This document shows, in pieces, positions 33,094 through 40,983 of a stretch of DNA of 48,956 nt. The translations under genes and the position numbers were made by a program. Within the stretch, counting starts at the first letter, position 1. Every line of letters begins with the position of its first letter. The notes below the pieces were generated by a model that did not search any database, had not been told where the DNA came from, and worked only from the letters and a program-made list of their open reading frames with translations. This DNA comes from an uncultured Lachnospiraceae bacterium (lineage in GTDB: Bacteria > Bacillota > Clostridia > Lachnospirales > Lachnospiraceae): positions 1 through 48,956 of the forward strand of contig CANRHU010000017.1 in the NCBI GenBank assembly GCA_947630485.1. Reading direction: 5' to 3'.

Positions 33094-33148
33094 GCGTCAA
33101 GATGTGGTCAAGTCCTATGTGAATGGCTGAAATCAGACGCATTTTTTT
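33094..33148 (+). other. tRNA-Arg-end remnant (attR-like)
   Basis: GCGTC (tRNA 5' end sequence, preceded by AT as at the real gene) begins at 33094 and ATCAGACGCA plus seven T ends at 33148. Only about 48 nt separate the ends instead of 72, and the D, anticodon and T arms are missing. The outer parts also form an 11-pair stem (AAAAATGCGTC with GACGCATTTTT), so it can act as a terminator. Confidence 0.45.
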
Positions 33149-33174
33149 GTTGCCGAAAAACGGCAAAAATGCAA

Positions 33175-33303
33175 TCCAAATTTATCGTTCCATTCTGGCA
33201 AAGGACATTGTAACCTTATAATCTGTAACCTTATAATCCTCCGTGCCATCCCGGAAGGACAGTGCCATCTGACGGCCATAGGCTTCAGAAATATCCCCTT
33301 GCT
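33175..33303 (-). pseudogene. Possible coding remnant with a 15-bp tandem duplication downstream of purA
   Basis: Just after the purA stop a minus-strand frame reads QIKQGDISEAYGRQMALSF, then DYKVTDYKVT and MSFARMER before a stop. The DYKVT doubling is two copies of GATTATAAGGTTACA (33209-33238). The frame has an in-frame stop upstream inside purA and no convincing start, so it is likely a C-terminal remnant. The parent family is not recognised. Confidence 0.35.
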
Positions 33304-34578
33304 TTATCTGTAGATAATTTCATCCCGCCCGGGTCCGTTGGAAACCATCTTGATGGGCGTTCCGATCTCTTTTTCGATAAATTCAATGTAATTGCGGCAG
33401 TTCTCCGGCAAATCCTCATACTTTTGGATTCCGCGGATCTCGCATTTCCACCCCGGAAGCTTCACGTACACCGGCTTCGCCTTCTCAAGCTTCACCGTAG
33501 TCGGAAAATCCTTTGTCACCACGCCGTCGATCTCATAACCGACACAGACGGGCAGTTCATCCAGATAGCCCAGCACGTCAAGAACCGTCAGCACCGCCTC
33601 CGTCGCGCCCTGAATCCGGCAGCCGTAGCGGGTCGCAACCGCGTCAAACCAGCCCATCCGTCTCGGCCGTCCCGTCGTCGCGCCGAACTCTCCGCCGTCG
33701 CCTCCACGCCGCCTGAGCTCATCCGCCTCGGCCCCAAAGATTTCACTGACGAACGCGCCAGCGCCCACAGCGCTTGAATAGGCCTTCACAACTGCCGTAA
33801 TATTTTTAATCTCATAAGGCGGAATCCCCGCGCCGATCGCGCCGAAAGCCGCCAGTGTGGAAGAAGAAGTCACCATCGGATAAATGCCGTGATCCGGATC
33901 CTTCAAAGAGCCCAGCTGCCCCTCCAGCAGGATGTTCTTCCCTTCCTTTATTGCCTCAGCCAGATAAGCCGAGACGTCGCATACATACGGAGCGATCATA
34001 TCCCGATAACCGTGAAGCGTATCGAGAAGCTCTGCCGGATCAAGCTTCGGCTGATGGTACAGATGCTCCAGCATCACATTTTTAAGTTCGCAGACCCGTT
34101 CCGCCTTCTCTTTCAGCGTCTCCTCGTCAAACAGCTCGCTGACCTGGAATCCGATCTTGGCGTATTTGTCCGAATAAAACGGCGCAATGCCGGACTTGGT
34201 AGAGCCGAAGGACTTGCCCGCCAGACGCGCCTCCTCGCATGTATCGAAAAGCACATGGTAAGGCATCAGAATCTGGGCGCGGTCGGATACCAAAATCCTT
34301 GGACGGGGTACGCCCCGGTCGATCAGGGACTGAATCTCATCCATCAGGTACGGGATGTTCAGCGCCACGCCGTTGCCGATGATGCTGGTGGTATGGCTGT
34401 AAAACACGCCGGACGGAAGCAAATGAAGAGCAAATTTGCCATATTCGTTAATAATCGTATGGCCTGCATTGCTGCCCCCCTGGAAGCGGATAATAATATC
34501 TGACTCCTTCGCCAGCATATCCGTGATCTTGCCTTTCCCCTCGTCTCCCCAGTTTGCTCCGACAATCGCTCTTACCAT
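33304..34578 (-). CDS. purA: Adenylosuccinate synthetase
   Basis: 424 residues, normal. It converts IMP and aspartate to adenylosuccinate using GTP. Visible are the phosphate loop GANWGDEGKGKITD with catalytic Asp, FQGGSNAGHT with catalytic His, and GATTGRPRRMGWFD. The ATG at 34578 is chosen (AAGGAGG upstream) over the longer frame. A good promoter lies about 75 nt upstream. Confidence 0.97.
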   Translation of the reverse strand: MVRAIVGANWGDEGKGKITDMLAKESDIIIRFQGGSNAGHTIINEYGKFALHLLPSGVFYSHTTSIIGNGVALNIPYLMDEIQSLIDRGVPRPRILVSDRAQILMPYHVLFDTCEEARLAGKSFGSTKSGIAPFYSDKYAKIGFQVSELFDEETLKEKAERVCELKNVMLEHLYHQPKLDPAELLDTLHGYRDMIAPYVCDVSAYLAEAIKEGKNILLEGQLGSLKDPDHGIYPMVTSSSTLAAFGAIGAGIPPYEIKNITAVVKAYSSAVGAGAFVSEIFGAEADELRRRGGDGGEFGATTGRPRRMGWFDAVATRYGCRIQGATEAVLTVLDVLGYLDELPVCVGYEIDGVVTKDFPTTVKLEKAKPVYVKLPGWKCEIRGIQKYEDLPENCRNYIEFIEKEIGTPIKMVSNGPGRDEIIYR

Positions 34579-34652
34579 GTGTACTTCCTCCTTGCATGAT
34601 ACTATATTTCTCCTGACACTCTCCACGGGCCGCTTTCCGCAGACCGCTATCC

Positions 34653-34681
34653 AGTATATAGGAAATCATCGGAAAATGCAA
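34653..34681 (-). promoter_or_regulatory. Promoter of purA
   Basis: Minus strand: TTGCAT (34676-34681), 17-bp spacer, TATACT (34653-34658). Confidence 0.65.
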
Positions 34682-34713
34682 GGAAATTCTTTCACGGCAA
34701 AGCCGTTTTGCAT

Positions 34714-34912
34714 AACCGTTCCAAAGAAGCTACTCCCCCATAATCTCCAGCCGTCCAAGAATGGCTCTCCCACTGCTCTCAGGCCGTCTAAAAACGGCTG
34801 TGCCGTCATTCTCTTACCGTCCAGAAACGGCTGTGCCGTCATTCTCTTACCGTCCAGAAGCGGCTGTGCCGTCATCTCTTGCCATCCAGAAACGGCTGCG
34901 CCGTCATTCTCT
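34714..34912 (-). repeat. 33-bp tandem repeat at and beyond the comEC 3' end
   Basis: About five to six units of AGAGAATGACGGCACAGCCG plus TTTCTGGACGGTA, the distal ones increasingly diverged. The first unit encodes the comEC C-terminus (RMTAQPFLDGK). The second unit lacks one A and this creates the present stop codon at 34872. Without that deletion the frame would read through four more copies to about 34666. Confidence 0.85.
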
Positions 34913-37472
34913 CACCGTCCGTAACGACCGTCACCGCTCCGTCCTCCATCGTCAGAAAACAGCGAATGCCCCTTTCGGACAGGCGCTGCAGCGTCTCCTG
35001 CCCGGGATGTCCGTAACGGTTATTCGCGCCGCAGGAAATGACCGCCCACTCCGGCGCGGTCTGATCCAGGAATTCCCCGCAGGAGGAATAGTTTGAGCCA
35101 TGGTGGGCGACCTTCAATACCTGAACCGTGCCGGCCGTATGCATCCGGGTCTGCAGCCACCGCCGCTCCCCCTCCGCGCTCATATCGCCGGTAAAGAGAA
35201 ATCCGGCCCGTCCGCAGGAGGCCTTAAGCAGCAATGAGTGATCGTTCGTATCCTCCCGAAAAGCGTCGTCGCCCGCATAGAGGCATTCGACCTCCAGATT
35301 CTGTCCGCCCTCTCCGTCCCAAATACAGAAAGCGTGCCGCTGACACCCTTTCTGCATGGAAATCCGATCGCCAGCACCCATCCAGAATACCTCTGTGCCG
35401 ACCGCCTCCGCCAGACGCACCAGCTCCTCATATTTCGCGTCTGTTCTGCCAAGACGCGGCAGGACAAGACAATCGATCCGGATTCCGCAGTCTGATTTCA
35501 GCAGCTGACGAAGACCTGATATGTGATCCTCATCTCCGTGACTCACAATCGCATAGTCTACCTGGCGGACGCCCCGGCTCTTTAAAAAGGGTTCCAAAAC
35601 CCCTTCCCCCAAATCTTTTCGCGACGTGCTCCCGCCGTCTATAAGCATCGTATGACCGCCGCTTTCCAGACAGATGCCGTCTCCCTGTCCCACATCCAGA
35701 AAGGTGACCCGCAGTCCGTCCGGACGGAGCGGCTGCAGAAGCACAAAACCAAAGACCATACAGGATAAAACCGCCAATAACCTTGCGCCAATCGCACGGT
35801 CTTCCCGACAGTCTTCCCGGCTCTCTACTCGGCTCTCTTCCCGGCGGTCTTCCCGCCAGCCCTCCCGGCTCCCATCCCAGGAGGCCCAGAGAAGAAGACC
35901 GCCCCACAACAGTGCATAGAGAACCAGCTGTCCGTTCCGGGGCCTCCCGATGATCTGCACCGCGCCGGGAAGCCTGGCAAACTGACGGCACAGCCATTCA
36001 TAGAAAACCAGAATCCAATGTCCCGTACCGACCGCGAACCGCCCCGCAGGGATCCAGACTGCCCCGCAGCAAATCCCGGCCAGTACGGAAATCACCACAT
36101 ACCCCATGAGCGGAATCACCGCCAGATTCAGCAAAACACTGTAAATCGGATATTCATAAAAATGGTACGCCGTAAGCGGCAGCGTTACCGCCTGCAGCGC
36201 CGCCCCGAAAAGCAGCGTCTGCCGAAATCCCTTCCCCACCCGCAGCCACTGCGCAAGCACCGGGCAGACCGCCCCGATCGCAAGCACCGCCCCAAAGGAC
36301 AGCTGGAAACCCGCCTGAAACAGAAGCGATGGGGATTCCCACAAAAGCAGCAGCGCCGCGGCGGCCATCGCCGACAGCAGGTCATAAGTGCGTCCCAGGC
36401 GGTCCGCAAGGAGCTGAAAACAGATCATCGCGGCCGCCCGCACCACACTGGCCGAACCGCCCGTCAGCACGCCGTAAGTAACCGTCAGAGCCGCAGCGGC
36501 CAGACCGGCCGCGGCAAAGCCCGCGCCTCCCCGCCGCAGCAGATGATAAAAGCCAAGCCCGATCAGCGAGACGTGCAAACCGCTGACAGCCAGCAGATGG
36601 GCAATCCCGTTTTTCTGATAGAGATCCCGGATATCGGCGGAAAGAGCCGTCTTGTCCCCCAGAATCACCGCCTGAAAAAGCGCCGCGTCATCCGCATCAC
36701 AGATCTGCCCCAGAATTTCCGCCGCATACCGCTTCACGCGCCAGATATCGTCCAGATAAGGAGACATCTCTCCGCCGCTCCTCTCAAGCGTCTCCGCGAA
36801 GCAGCGGCCCTCGACCCCCAGCGCATGGTAATACTCCGCGAAATCGAATTCTCCCGGGTTCGTAGCCCGCCCCATGGACTCCAGGCTCCCACGCACAGAA
36901 ACCTCCATGCCGATATGGATCTTCTCCATATCGGGCGCCTCTTTGAGATAAACCAGCACATCTCCCCCGAAGACAAGCCTTCGCATCTGCCGCGCCTTTT
37001 CCACTTCCGCTTCCGGCGCCCCAGGGCCGCTGAGAGCGGCGGCCTTTTCTTCCTCTCCGAAGACCGGATCTCCGAAACTCTTCTCCCCCTCCCCGCAGAC
37101 CGTCACATTTTTCAGGGAAGCGACGGCCGCATAGCTCTCCCCTTTCCCCGCACGCACATCCGACAGCTGCCCGGCAATCCGCACCCTGCATTCCCCAAGC
37201 GCCTCCGTCATCAGCCGGCAGGCATCCATCTGCGCGCGGTCTTCCCGCAGGCGCACCGCCCCCAGCGCGCAGAAGAAAAAAAGCGGCAGAAACCATCGCA
37301 TCAGGCTCCTGCCGCTCGCATCCACGCATCCGTCTTCTCGTCGTTTTCTCCACAGGCAGAAAACCCCGGCCATCACAAGAACCGGAATCACCGCCTTCCA
37401 CTCCACGGGCAGCAACAGCCATACCTCTCCAAGTACGAATCCCCCTGCTGCATATACCAGTGGTCGTTTCAA
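34872..37472 (-). CDS. comEC: ComEC/Rec2 family DNA-internalisation protein
   Basis: 866 residues from TTG directly after the upstream stop (AAGGAAAG site). An N-terminal DUF4131-type region, a competence domain with many membrane helices (NGIAHLLAVSGLHVSLIG is characteristic) and a C-terminal metallo-beta-lactamase-like domain (LDVGQGDGICLESGGHTMLIDGG, SHGDEDHISG). ComEC moves single-stranded DNA through the membrane. A 43-bp palindromic element is inserted in frame near residues 703-717, and the C-terminus ends in a 33-bp tandem repeat. Other com genes are not in the window. Confidence 0.93.
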   Translation of the reverse strand: MKRPLVYAAGGFVLGEVWLLLPVEWKAVIPVLVMAGVFCLWRKRREDGCVDASGRSLMRWFLPLFFFCALGAVRLREDRAQMDACRLMTEALGECRVRIAGQLSDVRAGKGESYAAVASLKNVTVCGEGEKSFGDPVFGEEEKAAALSGPGAPEAEVEKARQMRRLVFGGDVLVYLKEAPDMEKIHIGMEVSVRGSLESMGRATNPGEFDFAEYYHALGVEGRCFAETLERSGGEMSPYLDDIWRVKRYAAEILGQICDADDAALFQAVILGDKTALSADIRDLYQKNGIAHLLAVSGLHVSLIGLGFYHLLRRGGAGFAAAGLAAAALTVTYGVLTGGSASVVRAAAMICFQLLADRLGRTYDLLSAMAAAALLLLWESPSLLFQAGFQLSFGAVLAIGAVCPVLAQWLRVGKGFRQTLLFGAALQAVTLPLTAYHFYEYPIYSVLLNLAVIPLMGYVVISVLAGICCGAVWIPAGRFAVGTGHWILVFYEWLCRQFARLPGAVQIIGRPRNGQLVLYALLWGGLLLWASWDGSREGWREDRREESRVESREDCREDRAIGARLLAVLSCMVFGFVLLQPLRPDGLRVTFLDVGQGDGICLESGGHTMLIDGGSTSRKDLGEGVLEPFLKSRGVRQVDYAIVSHGDEDHISGLRQLLKSDCGIRIDCLVLPRLGRTDAKYEELVRLAEAVGTEVFWMGAGDRISMQKGCQRHAFCIWDGEGGQNLEVECLYAGDDAFREDTNDHSLLLKASCGRAGFLFTGDMSAEGERRWLQTRMHTAGTVQVLKVAHHGSNYSSCGEFLDQTAPEWAVISCGANNRYGHPGQETLQRLSERGIRCFLTMEDGAVTVVTDGERMTAQPFLDGKR
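35321..35363 (-). repeat. Palindromic element copy inside the comEC coding sequence
   Basis: Forty of 43 positions match the intergenic copy at 2948-2990, including arms CAGAAAG/CTTTCTG. In the comEC frame it encodes SMQKGCQRHAFCIW, placed between GDRI and GEGGQNLEV of the metallo-beta-lactamase domain. The insertion keeps the reading frame. Confidence 0.85.
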
Positions 37473-38408
37473 TTATTCGCTTTCCTTCCCAATGTCCAGA
37501 TTCTTCTCAAACTGCGTGTCCAGCGAAATCGCGTCGCGGAACATCACATCCGAAGAACCGTTGACCGTGATCTGCACCCTGGATACGGTGGACAGCTCAC
37601 ACAAAGAGTTAACGATGGAGTAAATCGGTATATACTCCTTCACCTCGATGACGCTTCCCACAAAGGCCGCGTCAAAATTGATATAGCACACGTTCTCATT
37701 CACAGACACATTCAGCAGTTTCACATCGGAGGGCAGTGTGGCATAATGTCCCTCCACCTGCGGTCCCCGGATCAGTTCTTCCACGATCAGGCGCTCCATC
37801 GATGAATTAATGCTGTGAACCACCTCGCGGCTCTCCGGCACCAGGCGGCTTCCCCCCTCCGCTGCAAAATACAGCGTCAGACTGCTCCTCTCAAAGGTAT
37901 TCACATCACTGATACTTTCGATAAAATCCGTGTCAGCCAGAAGACCCACCGGCTGCCCCTGCTGGTTAAGGAGAGGCTGATCCGCCACATAGATACTGAT
38001 ATAATCGATGCCGTCAATCTGCGTCATCGTCTTGGTCAAAGCCGCGCGGCACAAAATCTCACGCGTGGGATCCATGACAGAACGGCTGCCGTAAGCCGCG
38101 TCAAAATACAGATACAGCACGCTCCCCTCCTGGCGATATCCCAGATAACCTACACCGGATGGCAGAGCCACCTGGTTCTCCATATCGTTCGGGGCCGTCC
38201 GGAACTGATCCATGAGCTCCTCGATGACCTGATCCCCAATCACCGTATTGGTTCCATATTCCTGTGCGGAAAGGGCTGTCATCGTACTGTTCAGATAATA
38301 AATCCGGTAAGTCGCCGCCATCGGCTCTTCCCCGCTTCCCTGCGCCCGGCAGGCGGTCAGAAGCATAACCAGCAGAAGCCCGGCGAAACCTGATAACCTG
38401 TACCTCAT
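37473..38408 (-). CDS. gerM: GerMN-domain lipoprotein
   Basis: 311 residues. A signal peptide with lipobox LLTAC (Cys20) and two GerMN domains: about 32-155 (YRIYYLNSTMTALSAQEY) and 175-300 (LTLYFAAEGGSRLVPESREV). GerM of B. subtilis joins the SpoIIIAH-SpoIIQ complex in sporulation and affects germination. The gene symbol is by domain similarity. It lies between a sensor kinase and comEC, 11 nt after the kinase stop. Confidence 0.8.
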   Translation of the reverse strand: MRYRLSGFAGLLLVMLLTACRAQGSGEEPMAATYRIYYLNSTMTALSAQEYGTNTVIGDQVIEELMDQFRTAPNDMENQVALPSGVGYLGYRQEGSVLYLYFDAAYGSRSVMDPTREILCRAALTKTMTQIDGIDYISIYVADQPLLNQQGQPVGLLADTDFIESISDVNTFERSSLTLYFAAEGGSRLVPESREVVHSINSSMERLIVEELIRGPQVEGHYATLPSDVKLLNVSVNENVCYINFDAAFVGSVIEVKEYIPIYSIVNSLCELSTVSRVQITVNGSSDVMFRDAISLDTQFEKNLDIGKESE

Positions 38409-38419
38409 ACCAAGCCTCC

Positions 38420-39868
38420 CTAGTATATATAGGTTAAGGGAATCCGCATGGTAAAGGTAGATCCCTCTCCCTCTTTGCTCATCAATCGAATCGCTCCATA
38501 GTGCATCAGGACTACGTTCTTCGTAATCGCCAGCCCAAGGCCCGTACCCCCGGTTTCGCGGGATCTGGCCTTATCAACCCGGTAGAAGCGCTCGAATACA
38601 TTCTCCTGCAGCTCCTGCGGGATTCCGATCCCCGAATCGGCCACTTTCACATAGAAATATTTGTGGTCGGCGTCCAGGGTAACCCGTACCCAGCCGCCCT
38701 CCACATTGTACTTAATCGCATTCTCCACCAGGTTGCTGATTGCCAGGGACAGCTTCGTCTCGTCCACATCCGCCGTAACCTCCCGGATGCTCTCATAGAT
38801 CAGCTCTACGCTGCGCTTTTCGGCGATGGGCTGCAGCCGCTTTAAAATCTGCTGCACCAGGATATTGATATCCACCTGTTCCACGTTCAGCTCAGCCACC
38901 GACTTATCCATCTTCACCAGCGACAGAAGATCATCCACGATCTTGCTCTCGCGGTCGATCTCATCCGAAATATCCGTCATAAACTCCCGGTAAAGCTCTG
39001 CCGGAACATCTTCCATACTCATCAGTGAATCGGCCAGCACCCGAATCGAGGTGATCGGCGTCTTCAGCTCATGGGAGACATTGGCCACGAACTCCTCCCT
39101 GGACCGATCCATGGTCTGGAGTTTTGTCATGGTCTTCTTAATCGCCTCCGATATCCGGTGCGTCTCCCGATACGTATGCTCGGAAATGTCCTCCTCCAGA
39201 CTTCCGTCCGCCATCCGGTCAAGCGAAACCTGCAGGTTGTCAAACGGCTTCACCAAAAGCACTGTCAGAAGAATCCCGGCCAGAGTCAGCACCATGACCG
39301 CAACTACCATATAGAAGCGGGAGGTCTCCTCCACGCTGTCCACATTGGACAGAATGTTCTCCGTGGAGGCGATCGTCAGCAGAACGCCTATAATATTGCG
39401 CTCCTCGGAATTGTCATAGATCGGCGCCGTGACGGCGAAATACTGCTTCTCATCTTCCCGCAGAATACTGTTCTCACCCTTAAAGCACCGCAGCACCGGC
39501 TCAGACACATTGATCCGCCCCACAGACAGCTTAAAGGTATCCTTGACAATGCGGAAATTCTGGTCCACCACCACGATTCTGCCATTGAAAATGTCCGCAA
39601 TGGTGTCCAATTCCTTATCCAGCAGCGCATCCCGGCCGGGCGCGGACATATACTCCGCCCTGGTCAGCCGGTCGCTGGTAATCAGGCTCTGATTCTGCAC
39701 CTCAATGACACGTCCATCGATCTGAATTCTCCGGAACGAGCGCCCCATGACAGCCCCCTGCAGCGCCATCGGAAGAATCCCCATCAGCAGGAACAGGAAG
39801 AATAACGGCACGCGCATACTGATCGCCCGCTGCCTTCCTTTATCCGGTTTCCAAAACTGTAATGCCAA
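38420..39868 (-). CDS. Membrane sensor histidine kinase
   Basis: 482 residues from TTG (GGGAGG upstream). Two membrane helices (about 20-41 and 185-206) bracket an extracytoplasmic sensor domain, followed by HAMP (about 207-255), HisKA with VSHELKTPIT (His266), N box NLVENAIKYN, G1 DSGIGIP and G2 GGTGLGLAI. It resembles the WalK/PhoR type. No response-regulator gene is beside it: degV lies upstream. Signal unknown. It probably shares a transcript with gerM and comEC. Confidence 0.92.
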   Translation of the reverse strand: MALQFWKPDKGRQRAISMRVPLFFLFLLMGILPMALQGAVMGRSFRRIQIDGRVIEVQNQSLITSDRLTRAEYMSAPGRDALLDKELDTIADIFNGRIVVVDQNFRIVKDTFKLSVGRINVSEPVLRCFKGENSILREDEKQYFAVTAPIYDNSEERNIIGVLLTIASTENILSNVDSVEETSRFYMVVAVMVLTLAGILLTVLLVKPFDNLQVSLDRMADGSLEEDISEHTYRETHRISEAIKKTMTKLQTMDRSREEFVANVSHELKTPITSIRVLADSLMSMEDVPAELYREFMTDISDEIDRESKIVDDLLSLVKMDKSVAELNVEQVDINILVQQILKRLQPIAEKRSVELIYESIREVTADVDETKLSLAISNLVENAIKYNVEGGWVRVTLDADHKYFYVKVADSGIGIPQELQENVFERFYRVDKARSRETGGTGLGLAITKNVVLMHYGAIRLMSKEGEGSTFTMRIPLTYIY

Positions 39869-39984
39869 TCCATTCCCTCCCCAATCATCCTGTCAGTCCG
39901 CAGCCGCGCCGCCAGATTCTGAAGCTCCCTGACTCCCGGCCGCGGCGGCACACAAACGCCTTGCCCGCCGCATAAGGACGCCGG

Positions 39985-40857
39985 TCACTCTGCCTCGTCC
40001 AGTATCTTCGTCGCCGTAACCGCCAGACTTCCCGGTCCGATGTGACAGCTGACGCTCAAGGAGAGACGGTCAATGTAGATATCCCCAGTCTTCGGGAACT
40101 GCGCCCTAAGCTCATCGCGCAGCTCCTCCGCCGCCGCCAGATTCTCCGTGTGAACCACACACAGATGAGTCCTCTCCCCGGTGGTATCGCCGAAGCGCTC
40201 CGCCATGTCGTGGGACACGGCAGCGATCATGGTAGCTTTCGCCTGCTTAATGGTGCGGGCCTTGGAAAACGCGTCCAGCTTCTCCCCCTGAATCGTCAGC
40301 ACCGGCTTCAGCCGCAGAAGCGTCCCCAGCGCAGCGGCCGCGGGCGTAATCCGCCCGCCCTTTTTCAGATATTTCAGCGTATCCAGCATGATATAGATCG
40401 TGGAATCAAATTTGGTTCTGGTCAGAATCTCCTTGATCCGCGCCGCATCGATACCTTTCTCCGCCAAAGCCAGCGCGTCGATGGCCGACTGACGCTGCGT
40501 GCAGGAAATCCGCTGATTATTCACCACCTGAACACGCCCGCCGTAATCCTCCGCCAGCATCATGGCCGTCTCGCACGAGCTGCTCAGGCCGCTCGACATC
40601 GGGATATGGACAATCGCATCGTACTCCACAAGAAGCCGGTCCCAGAGCCCCATGACAGACTCCGGCGTCGGCTGAGAAGTGGAAATATCGCTGTCATTTT
40701 TCAGTTTCTCATAGAACTGCTCCTGTGTCAGATTAATGTCCTCAAAATATTCGGCCCCATCGATCATAAACGGCATCGGAAGGACAAAAATCCCAAGTTC
40801 CCTCGCCTGCGCCTGAGTGATGCCGCTGTTGCTGTCTGTCACAATCGCTGTTTTCAT
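39985..40857 (-). CDS. DegV family fatty-acid-binding protein
   Basis: 290 residues. The DegV fold is marked by AIVTDSNSGITQAQARELGIFVLPMPFMIDG, then DISTSQPTPESV, IPMSSGLSSSCETAMML and LKKGGRITPAAAALGTLLRLKPVL. DegV proteins bind fatty acids, and FakB-type members present them to the kinase FakA. No fakA is near. GAGGAG precedes ATG. Confidence 0.92.
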   Translation of the reverse strand: MKTAIVTDSNSGITQAQARELGIFVLPMPFMIDGAEYFEDINLTQEQFYEKLKNDSDISTSQPTPESVMGLWDRLLVEYDAIVHIPMSSGLSSSCETAMMLAEDYGGRVQVVNNQRISCTQRQSAIDALALAEKGIDAARIKEILTRTKFDSTIYIMLDTLKYLKKGGRITPAAAALGTLLRLKPVLTIQGEKLDAFSKARTIKQAKATMIAAVSHDMAERFGDTTGERTHLCVVHTENLAAAEELRDELRAQFPKTGDIYIDRLSLSVSCHIGPGSLAVTATKILDEAE

Positions 40858-40983
40858 AACTAATAACTCCTCTATTTTCTATTTATAATACCGCAACCGG
40901 CTTCCCGGCAGCTTTCCGTCCGATCGACAAAGCCTTCCCCCTATCAACGCCTCCACGTTTCGCAGGACGTACCATCGTCAGTT

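Larger units (their letters stand above)
32057..33148. mobile_element. Small tRNA-Arg-associated insertion bounded by a 17-bp repeat
   Basis: ATCAGACGCATTTTTTT occurs at the tRNA 3' end (32047-32063) and again at 33132-33148. Between them is a single intact gene for a PD-(D/E)XK nuclease of lower GC than its surroundings. The arrangement is that of an att duplication left by insertion at a tRNA 3' end. No integrase is present, so it would be a remnant or a passively moved cassette. Confidence 0.5.

Noticed and set aside
34666..34875. 69-residue minus-strand ORF after comEC as a separate gene
   Set aside because: It is the repeat-encoded continuation of comEC beyond a one-base deletion and has no ribosome-binding site.
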